A stretch of DNA of 64,000 bases from NCBI RefSeq assembly GCF_048128805.1, contig NC_135998.1, positions 27,638,492 to 27,702,491 of the forward strand, in the 5' to 3' direction. The notes beneath the pieces are model-generated. The model was given only the letters and a program-made list of their open reading frames with translations. It was not told where the DNA came from and searched no databases. Source of the stretch: Centroberyx gerrardi (lineage: Eukaryota; Chordata; Actinopteri; Beryciformes; Berycidae). Both the position numbers and the translations under genes were made by a program. How positions within the stretch are numbered: position 1 is the first letter of the stretch; every line of letters starts with the position of its first letter. Of the stretch, positions 1-10,010 are shown one piece after another.

Positions 1-1276
1 AAGCCTCCCTCATGCCATATTTTGTTCCAGGTACTAGCCAGGGCCCCAGTCTGTAGCTCCCAGTCCCTGCTGGAATTCGCTCCTCGCTGCGAAAGCTAGC
101 TAGCTAGAGATTAGCGAGATAGCATAACTGAGGTTAACGTTAGGCAACTAGCGAGCTACTCACAGAATATAAAAAGAAAATAAAAGCAGACGAGCATAAG
201 AAAAGTTACTGTGATGGCTTACTTGGTCTTTCTGATGAAACGGGTTTCTGTTACGGACGCCGTAAATAAATGCAGCGTACCTTGTACCGCTAGGTTTAAC
301 GTTAATATCAAACCGCTCTTCCCTGCCCAGCCCAGCCTGACAGACCCTGACGTCACCTTGGAAACTTGTGCTGCCTTCGTGTGCTCATCGTAAACTGCGA
401 AGTCGTATATAAGATTTGTCGCGCACTGAAGCGGTTTGTTTTTTGGTGGCTGTTCTTTTATGTTAGAAATCAGGCGACACAGAGCTGGTCTGTCCTGCAA
501 CGCCAGAATGAAGAGCAGAATCTGCACATCAGATAGTGATGGTTAATTGATTTATTAAATAAAAATAGTGACAATTAAGATTCAAACTAAGAGTGAAAAT
601 TGAAACATGCAAGAATAATAATTATGTAGACTCAATGACAAACAACAACATAGAATAATAAATTGCATCGCTTTCACATCACTTGACTCGACTTCCATGC
701 GTTCCGTCCCTTAAAGCTGGCATCTCAGTAATTCATGTATCACAGAAATTTATCATTTTCCCATACTGTGTTGTGTGTTTCATGTGCGTTTAATCGGAAT
801 ACCGATATTTCCTTCAGCACTTGAAGGCAGCCATCTGAACTTCACTCTGGCTGAGCCTGAGCCACAAGGCTGTATCTGTGACCAGCAGAAAAACACGGTC
901 TCTGTTGTTGACAGTGGTTGTGAATAGTAGCCTAACTGAAGTGATTCTTTTAAAACCGTTTGACCTAGCGTGACAGGTGGATACCTACATTAAGTCACTT
1001 ACATTTTGGGCATTTGATAGATGGAGAGCACATAATATTAAAAATAATTCAAGTTTATAAACATTTGCAGTGCATATAAATGAGACATCATCCTACAATT
1101 GCAGTGAAGATAATTTGAAGCCTAATTACTCATAGTCTTTAATTACAAACCACAAGATACACTAACAAATAATTATATTTGCTACATCAATACAAGTAGA
1201 TAATGCTAAATTTTACAAAGTTGCACATTACCATTTTACATCCAAATATTTTTCTTGCTAATCCTACTTTCAACAT
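1..1276. other. Left-edge intergenic DNA
   Basis: No coding exon is recognised here. The first 550 bases are richer in CpG than the AT-rich remainder and contain tandem GCTAGCTAG-type motifs, which are common around fish promoters. A cyclic-AMP-response-element palindrome and a TATA-like box lie at 348-413 and are listed separately. Bases 550-1276 are AT-rich and show nothing I can assign. The 60-100 residue open frames in this stretch have no family features. Confidence 0.5.
348..413 (+). promoter_or_regulatory. Putative orphan promoter (CRE palindrome plus TATA)
   Basis: A perfect TGACGTCA palindrome lies at 348-355 and TATATAAG at 406-413, a spacing usual for a CRE-driven TATA promoter. 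Read rightwards, transcription would begin near 440. No gene is recognised downstream on this strand before the oppositely oriented receptor gene. It could be the 5' end of an unrecognised non-coding RNA, or a chance pairing of motifs. Confidence 0.25.
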
Positions 1277-1282
1277 TTTATT
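1277..1282 (-). terminator. Candidate polyadenylation signal of the HCAR-like gene
   Basis: AATAAA on the minus strand lies about 165 bases beyond the stop codon of the receptor gene. It is the first canonical signal I see downstream, which would give a short 3' UTR. Confidence 0.45.
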
Positions 1283-1444
1283 GTAGTTAATAATAATCTA
1301 TGATTATATAGAAATTATGCCTGCAACAGCCAGGCCTCTAACATGCATTATGCATTCATCTAACAAGGTCAAACTTAAGGACCCTTCATCAGTGTATGAG
1401 GCACATGATACTTCAGCTTGCATGGTATACAACGCTACCTGGCT

Positions 1445-2449
1445 TCATATCCTTCTTGTTTCAATGGTGGAAACACCGTTCTCAGATGATGCCACCTGTT
1501 CCTTGTCTTGCTCCTGGTCTTCTTTCTTTCCCAGCAGTTTGTTAAGGACTTTATGGAAGCTGCCACTGAAGGCAGGGCTGGAGAAGTAATACACAATAGG
1601 GTTGAGGACACTGTTGAAGTATGTGAAACACACTGAGGTGTAGAAGGCCAGGTTGGCATCCCTGAAGTACTTGCACTCAGTGTACCATGCCTTGAGGATC
1701 CACACAGCGATGCGTGAGACCGTGCTAGGGAAGAAACAAGTAATGAAGATCAAAGCTACAGCTAAAACAAACTGGACGGCCCGTTTGATTTTCCCCCTTT
1801 TGTCCAGAGTCTTGTTTTTCAGCTGCCATGTGATGCTGATTGTGCAGAAGGCAACAATTGCAGTGGGCAGGAAGAACTGAACGACATAGAAAGTATTGTG
1901 CCAGGTGGAGAGGGGACTGAAGCCCATGCAGATGTTGAAACTCTCGCACTGTGTGCGGTTGTTGCGGTAGAAGAAATGCTCATCAGCGAGCAGGTATCCA
2001 GTGGCAAGAATGATGAGGCCCCACAGGCCGATGGAGACCCACAGAGCATAGCCCAGTCCCATGCGGTTGATGCGGTTCAGCGGGTGGACAATCTTGAGGT
2101 AGCGGTCAACAGCCACAGCGGTGAGGAAGAAGATCCCTGCTGCACGGTTGGCCGCCAGCAGGAACAGCAGGATCCGGCACGGCACATCGCCGTAGAGCCA
2201 GTTCTTTCCACGCCTGTAGTAGTCGGCCCTGAAGGGCAGGCAGAACAGCACGATGGAGTCCGCAACAGCCAGGTGGGTCAGGTACACAGAGTTGGGCTTC
2301 CAGGTGTCCATGTGAAAGATGAACATCCACAGGGCCACGAAGTTCCCCATCAGTCCACATATGAACTCCAGGACGAGGATTGGAGGCAAAAGCTGGTCCA
2401 GGATGGGAGACTCAAAGGCACAGCAGTGATCTGATGGAGTGAGGTTCAT
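1445..2449 (-). CDS. Hydroxycarboxylic acid receptor-like GPCR (HCAR family)
   Basis: This is a single-exon class A G-protein-coupled receptor of 334 residues, a plasma-membrane protein. Known HCARs couple to Gi and sense lactate, 3-hydroxybutyrate or related carboxylates. Seven hydrophobic segments are visible. The family's TM2 region TWKPNSVYLTHLAVAD, the TM3/ECL2 cysteines C91 and C168, a DRY motif at 115-117 and NPIVY in TM7 (about 283-287) are all present. The NR pair at 101-102 aligns with Asn110-Arg111 of human HCAR2, where the arginine binds the ligand carboxylate. An in-frame reading can be extended upstream to 2476, but that codon is GTG. The first ATG is at 2449-2447 with A at -3, so I start there. 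A TATA box at 2507-2501 predicts transcription starting near 2477, which supports this. The neighbouring denr gene matches mammalian HCAR-DENR linkage. OXER1/GPR31-type receptors are the alternative; the exact HCAR member is not decided. Confidence 0.88.
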   Translation of the reverse strand: MNLTPSDHCCAFESPILDQLLPPILVLEFICGLMGNFVALWMFIFHMDTWKPNSVYLTHLAVADSIVLFCLPFRADYYRRGKNWLYGDVPCRILLFLLAANRAAGIFFLTAVAVDRYLKIVHPLNRINRMGLGYALWVSIGLWGLIILATGYLLADEHFFYRNNRTQCESFNICMGFSPLSTWHNTFYVVQFFLPTAIVAFCTISITWQLKNKTLDKRGKIKRAVQFVLAVALIFITCFFPSTVSRIAVWILKAWYTECKYFRDANLAFYTSVCFTYFNSVLNPIVYYFSSPAFSGSFHKVLNKLLGKKEDQEQDKEQVASSENGVSTIETRRI

Positions 2450-2500
2450 CTTGTGAACCAGCGGTGAAGCGTACACACAGCTGAGTACACCTCTGCTGCT

Positions 2501-2507
2501 CTTTATA
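2501..2507 (-). promoter_or_regulatory. TATA box of the HCAR-like gene
   Basis: TATAAAG on the minus strand lies 52 bases upstream of the chosen ATG. With the usual 28-32 base spacing, transcription would start near 2477, giving a leader of about 28 bases and excluding the upstream GTG codon from translation. Confidence 0.5.
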
Positions 2508-2829
2508 GTGTCAACAGAGATATGCCGTACCAGGTGACTTCTTTAGTGGGGATATCGTGTTTGTGCTCATGCTAACGATTCTCTGACAAACATATAATTC
2601 ATATAGTTACACACAAGTGGGCCGAGTATCCGTGCACTGTTCTCTTTAGGGAAGTGGTATTGACCCAGAGGAATACGGATACAACTGTAAACGCTATCTG
2701 CCTAGGGAGTGTGCCTTCATTATAAAACTATTATGCTTGGGAATAAGTTTACTCATGGGTACTGAGTGGGATGCAAGGGTCCCTGAAAAACAACTAACCC
2801 GCGGCCATATAAGTGACTCCAGTAGTCGA

Positions 2830-3215
2830 TTTGAGGAGGGATGCGAGGGGATGCCATCCCCCTTGAAATAAAAATTGTCAAAAACCATCCCCTTTGTAAC
2901 GCTGCCACCCCCCTTTCATCCCTCTTTATGGCACAAAGATATCATTTAATCAAGAAATGTGTGAGCCACTTGCATGTTTTTTTATTGGTTGATGGCACAG
3001 CAAAACCTGCAACGCGGCTATGACACCTTGAGGATATTATTTTGGCTACGGGCTGGTGGGCAGGTAGATCTGCGGGACTTCTTCAAAAAGAAGAAAACTA
3101 CAGGTGTGGGAAACGTCAGGAGTCATAATGATTATTTTCTACAATTTAGCCTACACTGTTTGAAGCGGGGCAAAAGAGAAACAGAGATTAAACAGAGATT
3201 AGATAGCTAGTTGAC
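2830..3215 (+). mobile_element. Possible hAT-type DNA transposon fragment
   Basis: The stretch carries GGGATGCCATCCCC-like text and a short open frame containing DLRDFFKKKK. This resembles the start of fish hAT-family transposase or zinc-finger ORFs, which often begin with an FFKK motif. No terminal repeats or target duplication were found, and the frame ends quickly. The family assignment is tentative. Confidence 0.25.
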
Positions 3216-3728
3216 ATTTTAACACCAAAATTATATAAAATTATATAATTAAAAAAAACATTAGGCCATACATCAGGCTACATCATCCTCAACGGGATGT
3301 TGCCAGGCAACAAAATAAATGGTGAAGATTAAGCTAGTTTGAATTTTGTTGTTGACGTGGCAGGTAATAACCATCAAAGAGAGGAAGCCCTTTGTGTGTC
3401 GTTCTCAAGTAAGCCCAAATAAAATTTGACTAAGGACTTAGTGGACATAGAGCACAAGGGCGTTTACTGTAGTATGTGCTGAATTTTGTGCAGTGGCTCA
3501 TAATTTACTGCTTAGGGTGATAATCTATGGTGGTCAAGGAAACGGATAACTGCTAAGGCTGAAACAAATGTAAACACACACACACATCATGTTCAGGTTG
3601 ATGTGATGCAGCAGAGGCAAAGCAGGAGAGGATGACAAAGCGAGCATGAGTAGAGGTTTGATAACTATAAATTTAAAGTTTGGATAAGATAAAAGTGCCA
3701 TGAGTATTAAGTTAAGTTACACTTGATT

Positions 3729-4095
3729 ATTAAATATACAATGAGAGGATATACTGATAAGTTTTTTCATAGATGGCAACCTTTTTTTTATCATACTTTA
3801 CAGACTTGCAGGTCCTGCCGGACTAAGGGCTGGTTTGCTAAATTCTGTTAAGTGTATGTGTACTCTTCACTCTTACTGAGCCAGGGTGGGGTGTGTAAAT
3901 GTTGGTGTGTTTGGGTTCTTGGGGTTTTGTACCTTTGCTGTTTTTTCTTCCGTTCTTCTTTGTTTATAATGTGAGTGCTCCTTACTGTCATTTTTCTTTT
4001 CTATAGTAAAAAATGTAAAAATGTACACGCACATGCTCATTGTTATGTCGTTTAAAACTGTTTCCAATAAAAATATTTTGCAAAAAAAAAAAAAA
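3729..4095 (+). mobile_element. 5'-truncated poly(A) retroposon with 14-bp target-site duplication
   Basis: The block ends in CAATAAAAATATTTTGC followed by 15 adenines. It is flanked by perfect copies of AGTTACACTTGATT at 3715-3728 and 4096-4109. A poly(A) signal, a poly(A) tail and 14-bp direct repeats are the signature of LINE-endonuclease target-primed insertion. The 367-bp body has no long open frame and is T-rich before the tail, so it looks like the 3' end of an L1/Tx1-type LINE or a processed non-coding transcript. The perfect duplications suggest a fairly recent insertion. Confidence 0.75.
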
Positions 4096-4109
4096 AGTTA
4101 CACTTGATT

Positions 4110-4532
4110 GTATTATCTGTATTTGACCCATCCTAACTACTTAAAAGCAGTGGGCAGCCACAGTGCAGCGCCCAGAGAACAGTGCCTTTAAGGGCATTGG
4201 CAGTATCTGATACCTAACATCCCTAACTTGCATGTCTGTTGAATATAGAATTACCTTTGTGTTGTTACAATATAAACAAAAAGGTAAACAGCTGGTCCCC
4301 CACCCTCCACGCTGTCTTCGCCACTATCAAATTGTTTGTCTTCATAAGACCCCACCATCCCTCTTGAAATTTGTGTAAAAATCGACTACTGAGTGACTCA
4401 GATAGAGGAGATAGCTGCAGCGATTCTGACTGACGAACAAACAAACCCTTAAATTCTTTGAAAAACAAAAGATACACTCATTCAAGAAGACTTGGAAAGA
4501 CGACGTGAGTGTACAGGCGAATGAGACTGAAA
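4110..4532. other. Intergenic DNA between HCAR-like gene and denr 3' end
   Basis: AT-rich sequence with no recognised exon or repeat. The only open frames are short and lack family features. The distal end of the denr 3' UTR may reach 4533. Confidence 0.4.
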
Positions 4533-4538
4533 TTTATT
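4533..4538 (-). terminator. denr: Candidate polyadenylation signal of denr
   Basis: AATAAA on the minus strand lies about 236 bases past the denr stop codon. A weaker ATTAAA variant lies nearer, around 4693-4698, so two 3' ends are possible. Confidence 0.4.
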
Positions 4539-4773
4539 AGCCTAGTTTGCTTGAGTGAAGAACATTTGGGAGGAATTCACATACCACACCTTTGGCAAAT
4601 GAGAGAAAGCAGCTATCGATAACTAAAAATGCCAAGTGAGTGGCCAAGTCCACAGTTTTTATATACAGTAAATAAAATAGATATAAAATGACTTTTAATG
4701 TTAATGTGTACATTTGGCCAGGTTGTTGTTGTTACAGGTCACATCCATTTCAGTAAAAGTGCATATTGGGTCT

Positions 4774-7679
4774 TCACTTCTTGACTTCTCCCAGGTCATC
4801 AATGCTGTCATCATCCACCTGCAATGGAGAGATGCAGAGATTGATTACAATGAGTTCATATGTGAGTGTGTGTATTTAGAGTGGGTCTTTCTAATGACAG
4901 GAACATAAATCAAAATGGCTTGATAACTGAGGCTGTTCCACATTAAGCAGATTTTTAACAATTTCAAAAATTGTACACAGACAAAAACAAACACCCGAAA
5001 CTCAGCGACAGGGAGCGGGATAACAACTAACCAATTATGGCAGAGCTTCAATAAAGCAGGATATATATCCGTGTCCCAATTTTTCCCTTTTGGTTTCCCC
5101 TTAGGGTGATCAGTATAATTCTGTAAATTATGGGCCGGAAATACCCCACACATCTAAATCAACTGTCCCAAAATCTGCTTATGACCAGTTCTGTCCCACT
5201 CAGACGATCAAAGTGAAGAGGAGGTAGAACAAAAAAAAAACAAACACTACACCAAAAAAGAAAAATCACTAGCCAAGATGAATTATTTTAAGATGCTTTT
5301 TCAGCAGTTGATACGACTTCTGACAGCTTACCTCAGGCCACTTCTCTTGAATGACATCAATTATGTCATCGGTAAAATCTCCCTGAATGATTATTTCATC
5401 CTCTGCTGTAACGGAGGCACCACAAGAGAACTTCTGGGCAAAGAATCGCTGAGCCTCTTTAAGATCAATGTCTGTAAGGTAAGAGTCAGAGAAGATTTGT
5501 GTTAGGAATAAAAACACATTGAGCATCTGATATTTTTCAGTATAATAATACACTAGACATTCAGCCTTACCAAATGTTGCCAAGCCACACACCCGTGTGA
5601 CGTATTTCTTCTTGGCTCTTGGGATTTTTGCTATTGTAACTTTCTGAGGCACAGTCTTCTTTTTCTGTTTGATCTGGCCTCTCCCACCTATGAAACAGTA
5701 AAGTGAAAGATAACACTTTCCATTGCACTGCTATTGGAACAAGTCAGAATGTCACTCATTGACAAGGTTGGTACACGTGGAAACTGAAGATGGCATCATG
5801 TAATCATACAACAATTACACAAGCAGCTGCACCCAAAACTTGACATACAGACAGCAGTACAGAACTCCTTTCTCTACCAGGTAGCTACACCGGAATACAG
5901 GAATAATATTTGGGGGTATAATTAGCATCATAATACCTTACAATAAACCAACACAAAACTGATTCTGAATAGTTAAGACTCGACAACAAACCTCTCTTCT
6001 GTTTCTTCTTCTCCTCCTCCTCGCCTGTAGGGGGAGCCTCTCCAGGGCCGGTTTCCTGCTTGGGCGCGTTCCCTCCCAGACCAGTAGGACAGAAGTGACA
6101 GAGGAGTGGTCAGTACCACAGCAGATCATATAATGCTTCCATGGTCAGTGCAGCAACATCCATTAATGAAGCCACTCACACAGCTCTTAGCTTTTGGATG
6201 ACTGCTATGTGGGTAGCTACACGCTGACTCAGTGACAGAGTAGGACAGCTGCTGACCAGTATGTGTTTCTAACATTTCACCTTTGAGGTTCCCATCACTG
6301 CATCCATACTTAATCTTCAACCCTGTAGGGTAACTGAAAATTCTGTCCCCGGTGAAGCCATTTTTGACTGCAGATTTGATGTGTCACACCTTATTTTTTC
6401 AGTACACTCAACTAAATGGTCAGTACCTCTAACTTACATATTCTGTCCTCAGAAATACACATTTAGTCAGAAATGAAGAGAAAACACAAAGAGTGTATAT
6501 TTGTGTTTTTGTTATTTTAGTCAAAATACACAAAATATTAAGCAAACTTTTCTCCTTATGTTAGAGTGACTCAGTGCTTGGGGACATCTTTCCCAACTTT
6601 AGGGACAATTAAACAAACCACTGTACAAATACAAAGCATTTCTGGACCCGTGTCCATGGACATTTTTGCACATTTTTGCATAATTTGTCCCAATACCCTT
6701 GTGGTGTCTTTACCATCATTATCCATTCAATCACCACTCTGTAACAATTTCTCCTTTACACTAATGCAGAGTGGGACCTGGCACACTGCACACACACGAC
6801 CTGACTTGAGCATCTGTGCTCCAAGTGTGCTTCTAAAGGTCTGTCTCCAGATGCGCTCCAGTGTAGTGAGGTCAACGCCTATCCATTTACTGTCAGAAAG
6901 CTTTCCGATTGGCTGGGAGGAATCAACACTTGTGACTGGTCACAGAAAAGCCGATCAATATACATAAAGATGTGGTACTCCAGTAGGAGTCAACATGGGT
7001 AGTCTGTACACAACTTTGACAGAACTGTTTTGGACTGATCCCATCGTTATAGCTGTGCAAACGATGCACCATTTTAACGGGACAAGAGGGTCGTTTCTTC
7101 TAGCATCTGGGGCAAGATAGCTGAACAAACCATTCAGAAGTTATTGATGTTTGAGTAAAGCGTGTGCATTTTCTGGGACACCAAAGGCACACAAGAAAAA
7201 ATGTCTGGGTACTCACCTACACTCATCCTGGCAAAAACATCTGGGAAGTTCTTCTCAAGCCACTGCCTGCATTTGGCTGGCTCAGGCATGTACTCACAGT
7301 ACTGCAGAGAGTAGATTAGGTTACAATTTATACACAGCTTAAATATCTAAACAGGTATATTTTATGTGTACTTTAGTAAATTGGGCCATCAAACTGTGTA
7401 GGACATGCAGTCAATATATTTGATTTTAAACTTACCTCTGTAGGTAAGGAGCACACTACAGAGAAAATAAATGAAAAAACATTAGAAACATTACACAAAC
7501 AGATCCAGAACAATTTTGTCAGTAGCAACATAACACTAGGAAAGATGCAAAACCCAGTGAAAATGTATTGTACCTCCGCAGTAGAGAACTTTCAATGGGT
7601 ACTTTGAATCAGAGACGGCTGTCCCATGGTCCCCTTTGTTCTCCGGAGAACTTGATTCCATTTGTTCAGTAGTAGCCAT
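4774..7679 (-). CDS. denr: Density-regulated re-initiation and release factor (DENR)
   Basis: Seven coding exons on the minus strand, in transcript order: 7679-7574, 7455-7436, 7301-7217, 6072-5992, 5687-5571, 5471-5332 and 4818-4774. They join in frame to 594 nt, or 197 aa; human DENR is 198 aa. DENR pairs with MCTS1 in the cytosol to eject deacylated tRNA and recycle 40S subunits, and promotes re-initiation after upstream ORFs. The N-terminal cysteines C34, C37, C44 and C53 form the known zinc-binding part. A lysine/glutamate-rich linker ([11 protein letters not shown]) follows, then the SUI1 domain from about residue 114, containing [20 protein letters not shown] and later [20 protein letters not shown]. 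The protein ends in DLGEVKK, as in human. All donors are GT and all acceptors AG. The acceptor of exon 4 lacks a strong pyrimidine tract. The second coding exon is a 20-nt micro-exon. The ATG follows a 7-nt leader piece in the same exon (to 7686). Confidence 0.95.
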
Positions 7680-8361
7680 GACAAATCTGGACACAGAAAA
7701 ATAAAATGCACAGTTATTGTCAGTTATTGCTGACTTACAAGCTGAAGTCAGCTGCAAAAGCCTAAAACTTCCATTCTCCCACATCAAATTCTACCAACCA
7801 ATGCAGCAGTATCTTGAGATTTGTCATTATTACATTGTCCATTTGATAGTACCAGTGTAGGCATAAGCTAACATGGTCTGCTATTCTGCCTTGAGCTGGT
7901 CAGAAAGCTGATATTTCATCACTCCCAGATTCACAGGCCCCCTCTAGGCCAGCTTGCCCTGGCAACACAGCGCCCATATCGTGACTGGAAGGACAGATTA
8001 AATACGACCAGGAACTGACATTACGAGACAGGTTCAATTATCAACTGGAAGTGCACTATTATTTCACAATCTCTTCCCTACAAAGGCTACTGCACCACTG
8101 CAACTGACTTATACCCATGAGCAGTCGGCCTGATGACATCGAAGAAGTCAGTACAACAGCTAGCGTTAGCTGGCTAACACATGCGGCTGTTTTAGTTGCG
8201 CGATTCAACAGACTGCTTAGTATACTATTACTACTTGCTCTAATTTCTACGGTTGTAATATCACTGATATCGCAGATAGTATCGCCATGGCGGCAAGACG
8301 TGCCGTGTTGAACATTTGGCCCGACTGTAGTTTCATTGGTTTCATTCATCAGGTAACTTAC

Positions 8362-8480
8362 CAAGCTGTCACCCACAGAGCTAGCGGTAAAGCGTTACGA
8401 CGTTAGCAAACGCAAGTAGTGAGCAATAAGCATTAAGCTAGCCAGCTAGCTAACGCACCGCAGACCAAACTGTCTCTGCT
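8362..8480 (-). promoter_or_regulatory. denr: Probable non-coding first exon and promoter of denr
   Basis: On the minus strand the sequence ...CAGCTTG is followed by GTAAGTTACC, a near-consensus donor, so an untranslated exon probably ends at 8362. It would splice to the acceptor ending at 7687, just before the start codon. The surrounding DNA has GCTAGC/GTTAGC tandem motifs typical of fish 5' ends. A GCCGCCATGGCG-like element, which could bind YY1, lies at about 8284-8296 inside the first intron. The transcription start is not determined; the right boundary given is arbitrary. Confidence 0.45.
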
Positions 8481-8989
8481 GGCTAGCTGAATACAAAGAG
8501 AAGAAATGCCAAGTTAGCTACGTACCCCTCGAAAGATACTCTATTACTGCTGTCTGTTCAACAAAGTCGTTCGCATTATTAACGTTAATTTGACTTTTAG
8601 AAAATCATTCTAATTGAATATGGTTTAGTTATGATAGTTGGCGCACACCTCTTCTAGTAGCGCTTCTTATTTTTTTCTTATTTTTTGGTGGGTTTAAAAG
8701 TGGTTGGTACCCAACCCTAATGCGCATTACCGCCACCTGCTGTTTCGGAGAGTAGGCAGACGTAATCTGATACAGGCATAGGTCGTGTTTTTTTAATGGT
8801 TAAAGACCCACAGCAGTGTCTGGACTTGTATTTTTTTATGCCACGAGAATTTACAGTCATAATATTTATTTTCTTATTTCCCAGCACAAATCCTGGCCTC
8901 CAAGAGGATCTGTGGTTGTCCATGTTATTGTCCATTTTATTGTTTTGTCCCAGCAACTAGGTTAGGTAGGCCTGTTATGTCTTCCAACA

Positions 8990-9180
8990 TGGTATCTTGT
9001 GTCTGGGGCTTTGTTTTGTTTCCTTGTGTCTTATTTTGTTTGTACACTGAATTTCATTATTTTGTTCTGCTACTGATTGTTTCTTAGTTAGATCTAGGTA
9101 GCACTGTCTATGTAAAATCCTTTCAGACATGCTTTTGTGATGAAGGGCTATATAAATAAACCTGACTTGACTTTAACCTG
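8990..9180 (+). mobile_element. 3' tail of an L2-like LINE or derived SINE
   Basis: The text TGATGAAGGGCTATATAAAT, followed by AAACCTGACTTGACTTT, at about 9140-9175 has the form of fish L2-type 3' ends, in which GGCGCTATATAAATAAA precedes a short repeated tail. No reverse-transcriptase reading frame is left upstream, so this is a short 5'-truncated copy. Confidence 0.5.
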
Positions 9181-9932
9181 ACTGTGGTTGTTCGGGGATA
9201 CATTATTATTCATTGTTGATATCTTTTTCTGACTGTCTTAAATATGAAAATAACACACCCAGTCTTCCCCCTCGTACAATTTACACAAGCCTTGAACTTA
9301 ACCATCGACTGACCATGACACTGCAGATGCATCATCAGTATTTACTGCTGGATTGTCAGATTTATTTATTCCCACCCACCATCTTAACCATACACCTCAC
9401 TTCTCCAGTGGAGGTTGATCTCCCAGTGGTATTACTAAATGTATAACATAAGCCTTCTTTTCCTGCCATACCATCCCTCAAACCAGTTCTTGTAATGATC
9501 ACTCCCTATATTTGTTTCCTATTAGGTGGTAAACCCAATGGCAGATCGCAGCTATCACAACTGAAACTAGAGTACGATCAAGGGTGGAGTCATTTTCCTG
9601 TGCTTATATTTATCTCAGTCCCTCTACTATTATTCAGCCACTCCGTTTTCACCTATCAAATCTTCCATGACCAGTCACGCAATAAAATCTCAGTGGGAAT
9701 CCTATGGGTGCCTTGGGGACCAAACATATTGAAATCAGATGGGATATTCTAAGATTGGACTTTCTCGCATCCTTTTTCATAAGAGAAGTGAGCAGTAGCT
9801 ATCACAATCTTATTTCTGGTTTAACATTTCGACCTTCAAAATAAAAGTGTAGACGCCAACACTTGATTAGCACTGTAGGCTGCAGTGTCGCACTACTTCT
9901 CCCTTTAGTTAGTTTCTCCTCAATAAAACCAT

Positions 9933-10010
9933 AACAGGAGTTTGGCTCAGTAGGTAAAGCATCAGCCTCTCATGGATTGTGGGTTCAAATCCAAGCTTGT
10001 TCTTTCTGAA
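9933..10010 (+). mobile_element. tRNA-derived SINE head
   Basis: TGGCTCAGTAGG matches the RNA polymerase III A box and GGTTCAAATCC matches the B box, about 45 bases apart as in tRNA-derived SINEs. The acceptor stem arms do not pair, so this is not a functional tRNA gene. The downstream body to about 10120 may belong to the same element, but I cannot define its end. Confidence 0.5.

Noticed and set aside
1898-2434. 178-codon open frame on the plus strand opposite the HCAR-like gene
   Set aside because: It is a shadow of the receptor reading frame. It has no domain features and mirrors the receptor's codon pattern.
2450-2476. N-terminal extension of the receptor
   Set aside because: The first codon is GTG and lies at the predicted transcription start; no in-frame ATG exists upstream before a stop.
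8117-8311. 64-residue open frame with one hydrophobic segment opposite denr intron 1
   Set aside because: It has a poor start context (C at -3), no relative I recognise, and lies within a region of GCTAGC-type text. A chance transmembrane-like frame is more likely than a microprotein.
9933-10010. Functional tRNA gene
   Set aside because: The A and B boxes are good, but the acceptor and anticodon stems do not pair. It fits a SINE head better.
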